A stretch of DNA of 37,950 nt from assembly GCA_964653655.1 (NCBI GenBank), contig CAZZHG010000052.1, positions 1 to 37,950 of the forward strand, given 5' to 3'. The notes below the pieces were generated by a model, which had not been told where the DNA came from, did not search any database, and worked only from the letters and a program-made list of their open reading frames with translations. Both the position numbers and the translations under genes were made by a program. Origin of the DNA: CAZZHG01 sp964653655. GTDB lineage: Bacteria; Bdellovibrionota; FAC87; UBA2466. Positions 1-8,277 of this stretch are shown piece by piece. Positions within the stretch are counted from its first letter, which is position 1. Every line of letters starts with the position of its first letter.

Positions 1-56
1 GCGCCGCCGGCGGCGAGCCACGTGAAGCCTTCTCGGGAAAGCGTTTGGCTTAGAGG
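1..56 (-). pseudogene. Continuation of the TrhA reading frame past the in-frame TAA
   Basis: Reading on in the same frame after the TAA (57-59) gives PLSQTLSREGFTWLAAGG and then the window edge. This matches the expected start of the sixth membrane segment of TrhA proteins, where a Gly-Gly pair opens the helix. The stop sits where family members usually have Tyr or Lys, and TAA is one base from TAC or TAT. The remaining C-terminus, with the conserved His region, lies outside the window. Confidence 0.65.
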
Positions 57-500
57 TTATATCGCGACCACCGCGATCCAGCCGAGGAAAAGGTAGAGAC
101 CTGTGCGTAGCCACCTCGGCCCGTCAGTCCAGAAGATGGCTTGCCCGATTCCGAGGAAGGTCAGCGTCCAGACGGTCGCGAGCAGCTCGTAACCGTGATG
201 ATTCCAAAGCGTGACGAGGCAGAAGGGCGTGTAGCTTCCGGCGATGAGCAGAAAGATCATCGAGTGATCGAGGCTTCTCAGGACTCTCTCCCAGCGCGCG
301 TTCGCCGGAACCAAATGGTAGAAGGCGCTCGAGCTATAGAGGCCGATGAGGCTCAGCCCGTAAATGGTGAAGGAAAGGGTGTGGGTGGGAGTCGCCTCCG
401 TGAGGCTTCGGCGGACGAGATAGACGAGAGCCACGACTCCGAGTAGCGCGCCCCCGAGATGGGTGAGGCCGCTGAAGGGATCCTGCAGGCGGAATTTCAT
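57..500 (-). CDS. trhA: TrhA / hemolysin III (AdipoR-like) family membrane protein, cut short by an in-frame stop
   Basis: Inner-membrane protein of the hemolysin III/TrhA family, related to adiponectin receptors and linked in other bacteria to membrane-energy homeostasis. The 147 residues carry the family signatures in order: PFSGLTHLGG near the N-terminus, SSAFYHLVP around residue 57, and LDHSMIFLLIAGSYTPF around residues 77-93. Full family members are about 200-215 residues with seven membrane segments and end with a conserved His region; this frame stops after about five segments, at GWIAVVAI. The same frame continues with family-like sequence beyond the TAA (see 1-56), so this looks like a recent nonsense mutation or a sequencing error, not a natural C-terminus. 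On the minus strand a TATACT box (506-511) lies 5 bases before the ATG. The gene is divergent from the secreted protein at 581. Family assignment is confident; whether the gene works is not. Confidence 0.85.
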   Translation of the reverse strand: MKFRLQDPFSGLTHLGGALLGVVALVYLVRRSLTEATPTHTLSFTIYGLSLIGLYSSSAFYHLVPANARWERVLRSLDHSMIFLLIAGSYTPFCLVTLWNHHGYELLATVWTLTFLGIGQAIFWTDGPRWLRTGLYLFLGWIAVVAI

Positions 501-580
501 ACCTCAGTATACTCGCGAAAATTGATTTGACTCACCTGGTCACCATTATTAGCGTCCCGAAAAATTCGTTGGGAGGTCTC

Positions 581-994
581 ATGTCGAAATTTCTGTTTCT
601 TGCGATCGCGGTTTTCGTGGCCCAATCCGCTCAGGCTGCAACCAAGTGGACTTTGAACTGCGCCGTTACTTCGAAGGTCGCGAAGGTGCCGGCCCAAGTC
701 GCCAAGTATCGGATCACGAAGGAAGCGTTCCTCAATCCTAATCCCACTCCGGGACACAAGTGGAACAAGCGCTACGCCGTGGAAGTCTTCTTCAAGGCTC
801 TTCCGAACAAGGCGTACACGTACAAGCTCGTGCACGGCGGAAGCGGAGACGAGGACTACAACGAGTTCAAGCTCTCCGCCACCGACGCTCAAAGCTCGCG
901 CATCAACGTGCAGGGCGCGTACATTCAAAACAACTTCGAATGGGCGACGCTCGTGGATCGCGACGGCTACGGCTTCGCCGATTGCCGCAACTAA
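581..994 (+). CDS. Small secreted protein of unknown function
   Basis: 137-residue protein with a clear signal peptide: Lys at position 3, a hydrophobic core, and likely cleavage after AQSAQA. The mature part is polar and beta-prone, with one Cys near each end (NCAV and the final DCRN) that could form a single disulfide in the periplasm or outside the cell. The frame is open further upstream, but ATG 581 is preferred because GGAGG (572-576) lies 4 bases before it and because it places the signal peptide at the N-terminus. I do not recognise the family. It is divergent from the TrhA gene and co-oriented with the next gene, which has its own promoter. Confidence 0.7.
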   Translation: MSKFLFLAIAVFVAQSAQAATKWTLNCAVTSKVAKVPAQVAKYRITKEAFLNPNPTPGHKWNKRYAVEVFFKALPNKAYTYKLVHGGSGDEDYNEFKLSATDAQSSRINVQGAYIQNNFEWATLVDRDGYGFADCRN

Positions 995-1007
995 TCAGGT
1001 TAGTCAT

Positions 1008-1036
1008 TTGAATCCCGGCGCATGGGCCAGTAATCT
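1008..1036 (+). promoter_or_regulatory. Sigma70-type promoter producing a leaderless mRNA for the gene at 1044
   Basis: TTGAAT (1008-1013), a 17-base spacer and TAATCT (1031-1036). The start codon at 1044 lies 7 bases after the -10 box, at the expected transcription start, and no Shine-Dalgarno sequence is present. Confidence 0.6.
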
Positions 1037-1043
1037 AGGGCCC

Positions 1044-1919
1044 ATGCGCCGAATTCTTTCCGTCCTTCTGGTTTCCGTACTAACCCACGCGGCTTCCGCA
1101 GAGTCCCTCAAGGACTACAAAAAGCAAAAGCATCGCCCGCTCGAAAAGACTCAAGGAGGCGAGGTCGTGACGAAACGTTGCGACGAGGCCTACATCGAAA
1201 CTTGCAAGCGCGGGTGCACGGACGCGGCCTGCAATGAGAAGTGCGAGAGGGACGCGGTTCCCTACTGCCAGGCGCGCGAGCAGCAACAATCGAAGGAAGA
1301 AGCGGAGCTGGCGCTGAAGGCGCTGCTGCTTTTCGCCGGGCCCCTCATCACGCTCATCGACGGCCCCCGCAACTACGCGACGGGCGCCGACGATTACGAT
1401 CCGTACAAGTTCATCTGGAACTTTCCGTCCTACAACCTCGATTTCGGCTTGGGATACCTTCAGGGGGGAGCTTATGGAATCACGGCGAGTGGCGCTTTCC
1501 GATACGAGCACTTCGGTCTGGGCGTGAACACGGCCTACCTGAACGACTCCGGCGACACTTTGGGAGAGTGGGACATCGGGCCTTCCTTCTATTTGGGTTC
1601 CACCTACCTGTCGGCGGCCATCACGCCCTCGTGGATCGGCTCCGCCGGAAGCGGCATCAAGCCCGAGTCGGGAATCGGGGTGCGCACTACGACGGTCGCC
1701 TATCTGAAACAGGTCTATATCTTGTTTTCCCCGTTGCTCGGAAAGATAAACGCCGAGTGGCTTTTCCATCTGAGGGCGGGCGTCGGCTGGCGTTTCACGC
1801 CGGCCTGGGCGGCTCATCTCGTGTACGAGCACAGAAGTGTAGTGGATCTCGCGACACTGCAGATCGCGAGTGCATCTTTAAACGGCGTATTCCTGAACCT
1901 GAGTTTTCGCGTGAACTAA
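1044..1919 (+). CDS. Exported Cys-rich / outer-membrane beta-barrel-like protein
   Basis: 291 residues. It has a signal peptide with likely cleavage after HAASA, then a charged segment with six Cys in about 35 residues (from KRCDEAYIET to VPYC), a short hydrophobic stretch (LALKALLLFAGPLITLI), and a C-terminal half of alternating strands rich in Tyr, Phe and Gly, ending in LSFRVN. The C-terminal half is typical of small outer-membrane beta-barrels, but the closing residue is Asn and not the classical Phe. ATG 1044 is chosen because it begins the signal peptide and sits at the predicted transcription start. Its stop codon overlaps that of the converging gene. Function unknown; the barrel assignment is from pattern only. 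Confidence 0.7.
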   Translation: MRRILSVLLVSVLTHAASAESLKDYKKQKHRPLEKTQGGEVVTKRCDEAYIETCKRGCTDAACNEKCERDAVPYCQAREQQQSKEEAELALKALLLFAGPLITLIDGPRNYATGADDYDPYKFIWNFPSYNLDFGLGYLQGGAYGITASGAFRYEHFGLGVNTAYLNDSGDTLGEWDIGPSFYLGSTYLSAAITPSWIGSAGSGIKPESGIGVRTTTVAYLKQVYILFSPLLGKINAEWLFHLRAGVGWRFTPAWAAHLVYEHRSVVDLATLQIASASLNGVFLNLSFRVN

Positions 1920-3394
1920 CGGCGGCGGCCGAACGGCCAGAGCATCCGCATGGCGCCGAGGCACTTCGCTCCGACTCCGATTGCCCCGTCGGCAACTTTG
2001 CCGCTTAATTCCTGGAATCGGCTGTTCTTTATCTTTTCCGCTTCCTGGGCGGCGAGAACGGCGCGCTCGACTTCCCTGGGATCGGCCACGTGAGTGAACT
2101 CCAGCGCTTCCAGCTGATTCAGATCCCCGCGGTTACGTAAGTTCGGATCCACGAGAATGATGCGATTGTTTCTTACGGGCAGCATGCGGGCGAGTCCCGC
2201 CGGCGCTCCGTAGATGGCGTACATCGGGCCGAGAATGAAAGGGGCCGCCGCCGTGAGGTGCGGATCACCCGTGGAAAGCGCGAGAAAGCCGAGCGTCCAG
2301 AGGTATCCGTTCGCCCGTAATACCAAATCGATGGCGGGCTGGTCGATCCAGCCCTTCTGCCGCATGATCTCGAACCCTTGAATTCCCGCCATGTAGGTGA
2401 GCGATCCCGTAAGGCTTGCGCTGAAAAGGCTGCCCACGGTCGCCGCCGAGGGAAGAGCAATCTTATCGGGGCTCGCGAAATGAGCGACGGTCTGCCAAAG
2501 CGAAGGAACGCCGACACCCCACAGAGCTATGTTTCCGGCGGTACCTTTGGCGAGTTTCGCCACCTGAGAAGTCGTGTAGAGCTCCTGGATTCTTTTCAGC
2601 ACGCCTTCGCGCGCCGGAATCGGCAGCGGATGATCCGTGAGGACGTTGGCGATCTCGATTTCGTACTTGTTGGCGAGGTACGCGAGCGCCGTATCTCCGC
2701 CGACCAGCGCGATGCTGGAAAGAATCGGCGCAACTTCCATCGGCACGCCCGCGGAGGCGAGCTGCCCGGTACGGGCCGAGAAACTCAGCAGCGCCTTTCC
2801 CATGGCGGAGCCGGCAACGACTTTTCGCATCGTCGCCGGGTTGCTCAGCATGGGAAGCTCATCCCTAATCTCTTCCGACTTTCTCGCCAGGCGATGGGTA
2901 GCCTCCTTCAAAATGTCGGCGGCCTTCGCGGTGTCGCCGTCCTGTGGAAGCAGCTTCGCCGCGGAGTCTATCGAGTCCACGATGGTCTTTTCGACGGCCG
3001 CCGGACCGGCGCCCACGTCTTCGAGGTAACGAACGGAAAATTTGATGGGAAGTCCCGGGAAAGCTTCCGATACCCGCCTTTTTCCTTCCCGCACGATCTC
3101 GAGCCGCTGCTCTTCGGGAGTCGAATGAGAGAGATAGATCGGAACCACGGGCGGATGCTTCGCATCGAACGTGGGCAGCACGGGATCGAGCTTGTGAATG
3201 ATCGACGGAAGATCCGCGAGGTTCACGTCCTTCATCTCGATCCGCAGCGAGTCCGAACGCCCCGGGGCCGGGTTCAGCCGGTTCGTGGGGACGAAGAGCT
3301 GTACGGTTTCCGCGAGCAGCGCCGGGGCAAAGCAATGCCAGGCCCAGATGAGGGCTAGAAAAACGGGGCGCAGGCTGTGAAACGGGCGGAACAT
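1916..3394 (-). CDS. Exported protein with C-terminal membrane segments, function unknown
   Basis: 492 residues. An N-terminal signal peptide (hydrophobic core VFLALIWAWHCFAPALL, cleavage near LLAET) is followed by a soluble domain (about 30-190) with charged helices. The second half alternates hydrophobic helices (IALVGGDTALAYLANKY, SLTGSLTYMAGIQGF, YLWTLGFLALSTG, FILGPMYAIYGAPAGL) with short polar loops, suggesting several membrane spans. A helical tail follows, ending in a basic FGRRR. I recognise no family or catalytic motif. The 3' end overlaps the converging gene by four bases (CTAA shared by both stops), so there is no room for a separate terminator. The coding frame is well supported by length and a coherent export signal. 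Confidence 0.7.
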   Translation of the reverse strand: MFRPFHSLRPVFLALIWAWHCFAPALLAETVQLFVPTNRLNPAPGRSDSLRIEMKDVNLADLPSIIHKLDPVLPTFDAKHPPVVPIYLSHSTPEEQRLEIVREGKRRVSEAFPGLPIKFSVRYLEDVGAGPAAVEKTIVDSIDSAAKLLPQDGDTAKAADILKEATHRLARKSEEIRDELPMLSNPATMRKVVAGSAMGKALLSFSARTGQLASAGVPMEVAPILSSIALVGGDTALAYLANKYEIEIANVLTDHPLPIPAREGVLKRIQELYTTSQVAKLAKGTAGNIALWGVGVPSLWQTVAHFASPDKIALPSAATVGSLFSASLTGSLTYMAGIQGFEIMRQKGWIDQPAIDLVLRANGYLWTLGFLALSTGDPHLTAAAPFILGPMYAIYGAPAGLARMLPVRNNRIILVDPNLRNRGDLNQLEALEFTHVADPREVERAVLAAQEAEKIKNSRFQELSGKVADGAIGVGAKCLGAMRMLWPFGRRR

Positions 3395-3482
3395 CTTCTG
3401 AGAACGACCCTTTCACCCGGGGAAATCGGACTCCGGGCCTGGGGCGAAAGTGCAAGGCCGGGACCCCCGCACTCAGGCAGGG

Positions 3483-3569
3483 GACACCCCGTATTCAGGG
3501 TGTCTAGGCCGAGAATTGCCTCTCGAATGACCAGGACCTACCCAGTTCCGTTGCGAAAAGGGCAGGTCC
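3483..3569 (+). repeat. Two hairpins upstream of the methyltransferase gene
   Basis: GACACCC (3483-3489) pairs with GGGTGTC (3498-3504) around an 8-base loop. Then GGACCTACCC (3534-3543) pairs with GGGCAGGTCC (3560-3569) with one A-C mismatch around a 16-base loop. Neither is followed by a U-run, so they do not look like intrinsic terminators. They may form a structured leader for the gene at 3607 or mark the boundary with the divergent gene at 3394. The rest of 3395-3606 shows no gene. Confidence 0.45.
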
Positions 3570-3606
3570 CCGGTAACGTGGGCGGCTCTTGAGCTTGGGG
3601 GGAAAC

Positions 3607-4419
3607 GTGGAACGAAATCCGGAACTGGTTAGGAAGCGCATCGCCGAAGTGCCCGCCTGGTGGCACAACATTCAAATCGGCGAAGTCCGCACGCCCGGCA
3701 TCACGCCGATGGCCTCCCAAAACTGGATTGAAAGCGCGATCGACGCCGATCTCACGGGCAAGGAAGTACTCGATATCGGCTGCTGGGACGGTTACTACAG
3801 TTTTCTCGCGGAAAAGCGCGGAGCAAAGCGCGTGGTCGCCATCGATCCCGGCCAGGGCCCGTGCAAGCCGGTCGGCTTTCTTACCGCCCACGAGCTTCTC
3901 GATTCCAAAGTTCAGCTAAAAAGTCTCGACGTCTACCAGCTCTCGCGCGTCGAGGGGAAATTCGACGTCATTTTCTTTTTCGGCGTGTACTACCACCTTC
4001 AGGATCCGGTGCTCGCCCTTCATCTCATTTTCAATAAGCTGAAACCGGGCGGAGTGCTCCTCATGGAAGGGCTCGTCCGAAGCGGCAGCAAACCGTACTT
4101 GTACTCTTACCGCCCCGGCGTCGACCTGCACCCCGGGGATTTCTGCGCGGCGACCGTTCCGTGGCTTCTTCAGACGTGCGCGGCGGTCGGTTTCAAACCG
4201 GCGGAATTTTTGTCCCGCTACCGGGGCGACAACCTAATCGAGCGGCCGATTCGCTCTCTCGCGTGGCATCTGCGGCTGCACGCCGGAAAACTCAAGAAGG
4301 CCCACCGGGGTCTTTTCCGGGCGGTGAAACCGCTCCAGCCCGTGTTCGACGAGCACGACTCGGAAGCGCGCGATGCCTTCCTCGCCCGGTACGTCAGCCA
4401 GATCACCGGAAACGCCTGA
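3607..4419 (+). CDS. SAM-dependent methyltransferase, CmoB-like / DUF1698 type
   Basis: 270 residues from a GTG start. The SAM-binding motif I is VLDIGCWDGYYSF (about residues 54-66), the acidic motif after strand 2 is AIDPG, and motif IV is FDVIFFFGVYYHLQDP. LKPGGVLLMEG follows, and then a C-terminal part with TVPWLLQTCAAVGF. These features match the family often annotated as tRNA (mo5U34)-methyltransferase, which includes CmoB and many relatives acting on unknown small or carbohydrate substrates. CmoB proper is about 320 residues and needs the carboxy-SAM synthase CmoA, which is not seen here, so the substrate is open. GTG 3607 is preferred over TTG 3589 because a GGGGGG run lies 4 bases upstream. 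The RlmKL gene follows 75 bases downstream. Confidence 0.8.
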   Translation: MERNPELVRKRIAEVPAWWHNIQIGEVRTPGITPMASQNWIESAIDADLTGKEVLDIGCWDGYYSFLAEKRGAKRVVAIDPGQGPCKPVGFLTAHELLDSKVQLKSLDVYQLSRVEGKFDVIFFFGVYYHLQDPVLALHLIFNKLKPGGVLLMEGLVRSGSKPYLYSYRPGVDLHPGDFCAATVPWLLQTCAAVGFKPAEFLSRYRGDNLIERPIRSLAWHLRLHAGKLKKAHRGLFRAVKPLQPVFDEHDSEARDAFLARYVSQITGNA

Positions 4420-4494
4420 TTTTCGTTAGTAATATCGGCAATTAAGGCGCTGTTGCGCCGGTACCCCCATCGGTGGCACTATGCGCGGCTATCC

Positions 4495-6678
4495 ATGGAA
4501 GGCCCAGTCGAAAAACCGGTTCTCTACCACGCCCGAACCCTGACGGGTCTCGAGCAGCTTCTCGCCCAAGAGCTCACCGCCTTGGGCGCGACGGACGTTC
4601 GCGCCGAGGGCCGGGTCGTGAAGTTCATGGGAACCCGCCGCGTGCTTTACGCCGCGAATATCTGGTGCCGGACGGCCATTCGGTTTCTTCGCCCGATCGG
4701 GGAGTTTCCCGCGGCGAACGAAGAGCAGCTTTACCAATCGATCCAAAAGATTTCGTGGGCCGAGTGGCTCTTTCCGAACGGAACCCTCGCGGTGGATGCG
4801 GCCGTGCGCAGCTCGTTCACCACTCACTCGCTTTACGTCGCGCAGAAGACGAAGGACGCGATCGTCGATCAGTTCCGCGAAAGAACCGGCCACCGTCCCT
4901 CCGTGGATCTCAAGCACCCTTCGCTTCGCATCGCCGTCGCGCTGAACGAAAACCGCATCACGGTTTATCTCGATAGCTCGGGCGACTCGCTCCACCGGCG
5001 CGGTTACCGCCGCTCGACCGGCGAAGCGCCCGTGAACGAGGTGCTCGCGGCCGGCATTCTTCAGCTCGCGGGCTGGGATCCCTCGAAGCCGCTTGTCGAT
5101 CCTATGTGCGGTTCGGGGACGTTTCTCATCGAAGCGGCGATGATGGCGAGAAAGATGGCGCCGGGCCTTCAGCGCAAGGATTTCGGGTTTCAGAAATGGC
5201 CGGACTTCGATCGGGCCGTTTTCCAGGAAGTGGTCGACGAGGCGTGCGCGGCGGAGCTTCCGGAAATGAAGCTGACTCTCCTCGGCTTCGACAACGATCC
5301 CCAGATGGTCCGCATCGCGCGCGACAACGTGAAGCGCTGTGGAGTGGAAGCGGAAGTCCGCATCGAAGAGGGCGACTTCTTCACCTTCGAGGGCCTTCCC
5401 GCGGAGCCAGGAGTTCTGGTCGTCAACCCGCCGTACGACGAGCGCATGGAAGTGGAATCCATCGCCGGACTTTACGAGGCCTTCGGCGACCGGCTCAAGC
5501 GGCGTTACGGCGGCTGGACCGCGAACGTTCTCACGGGCAACGCGGAAGCGGCGAAACGTTTCGGGCTGCGGGCCTCCCGAAAGATCGAGCTTTGGAACGG
5601 CCCCATCGAGTGCCGGCTCCTGCGCTTCGAAATCGTCGCTCCGAAAGGCGACGGCGTCGTTCCCGCCTGGCGCGCTCCGACGAAGGTTTCTCTCACGGAA
5701 GAGAGCCTGCCCCTCGACAATCCCAAGTGGAAGGCGCAAATCGAGTCCTTCTCGAACCGTTTCAAGAAAGACGCGAAGAATTACGGCAAGTGGGCGAAGC
5801 GCCAGGGCATCCAGTGTTACCGGATCTACGACCGGGACATTCCCGAAGTTCCGCTCATGATCGATCTCTACGGCAACAAGCTTCACGCGGCCGAGCTCGA
5901 GCGAAATCACGATCGCAGCCCCGTGGAACATGCCGCCTGGCTGAAGCGCATGCTCAAGGAAGCGAGCGATGCTCTGGGCATTCCGGCCGAGCATGCTTAC
6001 TTGAAACGGCGCAAGCAGCAGAAGGGCGCGGCTCAGTACATGCCGCAAGCCGAGACCGGCGAGCTCGTCGAAGTGGAAGAGGGCGGCCACAAATTTCTGG
6101 TGAACCTCGCGGACTATCTCGACACGGGTCTCTTTCTCGATCACCGCTTCACGAGGGCGATGGTGGAAAAGGAAGCGAAAGGGAAAGACTTCCTCAACCT
6201 CTTCTCCTACACCGGGGCCTTCACGGTCTACGCCGCCGCCGGCGGCGCGAAGTCGACCACGACCGTGGATACTTCGCACACCTATCTCAACTGGGCGGAG
6301 CGAAACCTCGCTATCAACAAGCTTGGACCGAACACCAACCGCTTGGTTCGCGCGGACGTTATCGACTATCTGGAAGGACTCTCCCCGAAGGAAGGCTTCG
6401 ATCTGGTCGTCGTGGATCCGCCGACGTTCTCAAACAGCAAGACCACCGGGCGCGTCTTCGACATTCAAAAAGATCACGGCCATCTGCTGTCGCTCGTGTA
6501 TCGGCGCCTGCGGCCGGGCGGCACGATCTATTTCTCGACCAACTTCCGCAAGTTCAAGTTCGAGGCGCAGGAGAATCTTTCCGGTGCCCGGCTGGAAGAA
6601 ATCACCAGGCTCACCGTTCCCCAGGATTTCCAGCGCCACAAGAGCCACCGCTCGTGGCGCATCCAAAAGCCCCTATGA
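4495..6678 (+). CDS. rlmL: Bifunctional 23S rRNA m2G2445 / m7G2069 methyltransferase RlmKL
   Basis: 727 residues, close to E. coli RlmKL (about 700). It modifies two guanines of 23S rRNA helix 74 during assembly of the 50S subunit. In order: a ferredoxin-like/THUMP RNA-binding region (about 1-160); the RlmL methyltransferase with DPMCGSGTFLIEAA (about 201) and the catalytic NPPY at N311; and the RlmK methyltransferase with FLDHR, FLNLFSYTGAF (about 566) and VVDPPTFSNSK (D641). All key motifs are intact. ATG 4495 fits the family N-terminus better than TTG 4453. The region just upstream holds a small hairpin, GGCGC (4446-4450) with GCGCC (4455-4459), and no clear Shine-Dalgarno sequence. High confidence. 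Confidence 0.95.
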   Translation: MEGPVEKPVLYHARTLTGLEQLLAQELTALGATDVRAEGRVVKFMGTRRVLYAANIWCRTAIRFLRPIGEFPAANEEQLYQSIQKISWAEWLFPNGTLAVDAAVRSSFTTHSLYVAQKTKDAIVDQFRERTGHRPSVDLKHPSLRIAVALNENRITVYLDSSGDSLHRRGYRRSTGEAPVNEVLAAGILQLAGWDPSKPLVDPMCGSGTFLIEAAMMARKMAPGLQRKDFGFQKWPDFDRAVFQEVVDEACAAELPEMKLTLLGFDNDPQMVRIARDNVKRCGVEAEVRIEEGDFFTFEGLPAEPGVLVVNPPYDERMEVESIAGLYEAFGDRLKRRYGGWTANVLTGNAEAAKRFGLRASRKIELWNGPIECRLLRFEIVAPKGDGVVPAWRAPTKVSLTEESLPLDNPKWKAQIESFSNRFKKDAKNYGKWAKRQGIQCYRIYDRDIPEVPLMIDLYGNKLHAAELERNHDRSPVEHAAWLKRMLKEASDALGIPAEHAYLKRRKQQKGAAQYMPQAETGELVEVEEGGHKFLVNLADYLDTGLFLDHRFTRAMVEKEAKGKDFLNLFSYTGAFTVYAAAGGAKSTTTVDTSHTYLNWAERNLAINKLGPNTNRLVRADVIDYLEGLSPKEGFDLVVVDPPTFSNSKTTGRVFDIQKDHGHLLSLVYRRLRPGGTIYFSTNFRKFKFEAQENLSGARLEEITRLTVPQDFQRHKSHRSWRIQKPL

Positions 6679-6737
6679 CCTCACGCCGTTAGGCCTGTGT
6701 TCCGATTTTCATAATTTAGTGCGTTAAGTGAAATGAC

Positions 6738-6767
6738 GCGGCGCCGATAAGCCGGTATCAACGCCGC
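6738..6767 (+). promoter_or_regulatory. Hairpin in the leader of the gene at 6813
   Basis: GCGGCG (6738-6743) pairs with CGCCGC (6762-6767), and an inner CCG/CGG pair can extend the fold. It is not followed by a U-run, so it could be part of the 5' leader rather than a terminator for RlmKL. The 134 bases of 6679-6812 hold no gene; a CATAAT hexamer at 6710-6715 is a weak -10 candidate. Confidence 0.3.
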
Positions 6768-6812
6768 GGCCCGCCCCCGCTAAACCCCCGCGGCGAATTG
6801 GAGGACCCCAAA

Positions 6813-7499
6813 ATGGACTTCTTCGCGATACTACAAATGATCATGGCCATCATTTCCGTAATCATGGAAATGATCGGCGGGACGAATTTCCCGCATACCC
6901 TTCACCCGAACCAGAGCCGTCCCGTGCAGCTCGCTTCCCACGAGTGGACCTGCGGCAGCACGTATTGGACGGCGGCTCCCCAGGTGACGGACAACGTTTT
7001 CTCCGGAACGGTCGCTCTCGACTGCGAAGTGCTCGGCTCCGACGGCGGTGGCCTCATCGAAGCCCGCCAGCACCTCATCCGCCAGATTCCGGTTCAAGTT
7101 TCGTCGGTGAACTCGACCACGATCCGCAACTTCGAAGGCTTACCCAGTAACGCCTTCGATGTATCGGTAGCGGTCCAGACTTCGGAGGAGACCGCCACGA
7201 TGGATGGTCGAACCGATATCGCCACCGACGGATTCACCCGGCTGCGTAGCGTGTTCACCTCGACGCGTACGCCGGAAGAGGGGATGTCGAAGTACCTGCG
7301 GCACGTTGTCGATGAGCTGGATATTTCGCCCGCCGAAAAAGAGGGCTGGTACAAGGTGACGATGCGCTATTCGAGCCGCATCGACCGGCCCCGGTTCGTG
7401 AGTAGCAAAACGTTCAAGGAACAGGTCACGCTGAAGCAGGAAGAGAAGATGATGGGCCGCCGCGAGATCGTGCTGAACGACTTGGCGAGCCACCTGTAA
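6813..7499 (+). CDS. Unknown protein with an N-terminal hydrophobic segment
   Basis: 228 residues. The start is well set by GGAGGA (6800-6805) seven bases before ATG 6813. Residues 1-22 are hydrophobic and Met-rich (FFAILQMIMAIISVIM), a membrane anchor or weak signal peptide. The rest is soluble and rich in beta-prone residues, with many Thr, Ser and Val and a basic C-terminal part (KTFKEQVTLKQEEKMMGRR). There are only two Cys (WTC and LDC), possibly a disulfide if exported. I do not recognise a family. It is a single-gene unit: a leader of about 90-130 bases before it and a strong terminator 19 bases after it. Confidence 0.75.
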   Translation: MDFFAILQMIMAIISVIMEMIGGTNFPHTLHPNQSRPVQLASHEWTCGSTYWTAAPQVTDNVFSGTVALDCEVLGSDGGGLIEARQHLIRQIPVQVSSVNSTTIRNFEGLPSNAFDVSVAVQTSEETATMDGRTDIATDGFTRLRSVFTSTRTPEEGMSKYLRHVVDELDISPAEKEGWYKVTMRYSSRIDRPRFVSSKTFKEQVTLKQEEKMMGRREIVLNDLASHL

Positions 7500-7518
7500 T
7501 CCTAGTTTCCTCCCACCG

Positions 7519-7553
7519 AAAAACCCCCGGGAAGTTCCTTCCCGGGGGTTTTT
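7519..7553 (+). terminator. Strong rho-independent terminator
   Basis: A perfect 16-bp stem (AAAAACCCCCGGGAAG at 7519-7534, complementary arm 7538-7553) with a TTC loop, closed by A-run/T-run ends so it works in both directions. It ends the transcript of the gene at 6813-7499. Confidence 0.92.
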
Positions 7554-7575
7554 ATCCTTGTTACACTTGCTTTCG

Positions 7576-8199
7576 ATGCTATCCCGTCTCTTCGTATTGA
7601 TTCTGGGAGTTAGTCTCGCCGCCTTCGCCGAGAACGCACCGAGCGACGATGCCGAGTTCGGCGTATTCGCCAATTACGAGGACCGGCAGGGATTCTTCTT
7701 CGACGTGAAGGTGGGACTCAACGCCGCCTCCTTCGCGGCCATGGCTGGTTCCAACAACCGCATCTCGCCGTTGGGTTCCCTCGGAACGAGTTACTTCTTC
7801 AGTCCCGCGTGGGCCGCTTTCGGCGAAATCCACTACACAAAGCGGAACCTGACTTTTTCCGGAGCTTCCTCGAGCGCTTCGTTCGCCGACGTCGTTGTGG
7901 GCGTGGTTTGGAACCGGGGCGCGGGCTGGCTGGGGGGAATCGCCAGGGAGACGTATCGGTTAGGGTTTCTTTACGGTAGGCCGCTGGGCAGCTTTTCGGG
8001 TAGTTACGTTCCCGCCTTTTCCCTGGAGAGTCAGGGAGCCGTCGGCTTTCACCTGGAACATCAAGCCACTTTCCCCATCAAGGACCACTTCGGAGTCGGC
8101 TACTCGGTGTGGGTGAAAAGCCTGCTTTCGAGCGCGGTTAAGGCAACTAAAGTCACTTTCATCGATGTCGGCATCGGCCTCGTCGCCACCTTCTTCTAG
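7576..8199 (+). CDS. Small outer-membrane beta-barrel-like protein
   Basis: 207 residues. A signal peptide (MLSRLFVLILGVSLAAFAEN, cleavage after AFA) is followed by alternating strands rich in Gly, Ser, Phe and Tyr, and the protein ends in GLVATFF, a C-terminal aromatic as expected for a BAM-assembled barrel. Charged turn motifs (NYEDRQG, YTKRN) separate the strands; about eight strands would fit the length. ATG 7576 is used because it begins the signal peptide. TACACT (7562-7567) lies 8 bases before it with no Shine-Dalgarno sequence, which suggests a leaderless mRNA starting just after the preceding terminator, although no convincing -35 is seen. Specific function unknown. Confidence 0.72.
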   Translation: MLSRLFVLILGVSLAAFAENAPSDDAEFGVFANYEDRQGFFFDVKVGLNAASFAAMAGSNNRISPLGSLGTSYFFSPAWAAFGEIHYTKRNLTFSGASSSASFADVVVGVVWNRGAGWLGGIARETYRLGFLYGRPLGSFSGSYVPAFSLESQGAVGFHLEHQATFPIKDHFGVGYSVWVKSLLSSAVKATKVTFIDVGIGLVATFF

Positions 8200-8242
8200 G
8201 CACAAACAATTGCCCCACAATTGATTGGTACGCTCAAATGAG

Positions 8243-8257
8243 GGGCACTCCGTGCCC
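8243..8257 (+). repeat. Short hairpin upstream of the repeat protein
   Basis: GGGCAC (8243-8248), loop TCC, GTGCCC (8252-8257). No U-run follows. It lies 20 bases before the start at 8278, where it could influence translation, or it may be a weak boundary element after the barrel gene. Confidence 0.3.
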
Positions 8258-8277
8258 GCCTTCCCTCTGTGGTACGT

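Noticed and set aside
527..552. TTGACT plus TATTAG as a promoter for the gene at 581
   Set aside because: The spacing is about 14 bases, and no better -10 lies at 16-18 bases.
4489..6279. 596-residue minus-strand frame opposite RlmKL
   Set aside because: The plus strand has all RlmKL motifs over the whole length; the antisense frame shows only the compositional bias expected of GC-rich DNA.
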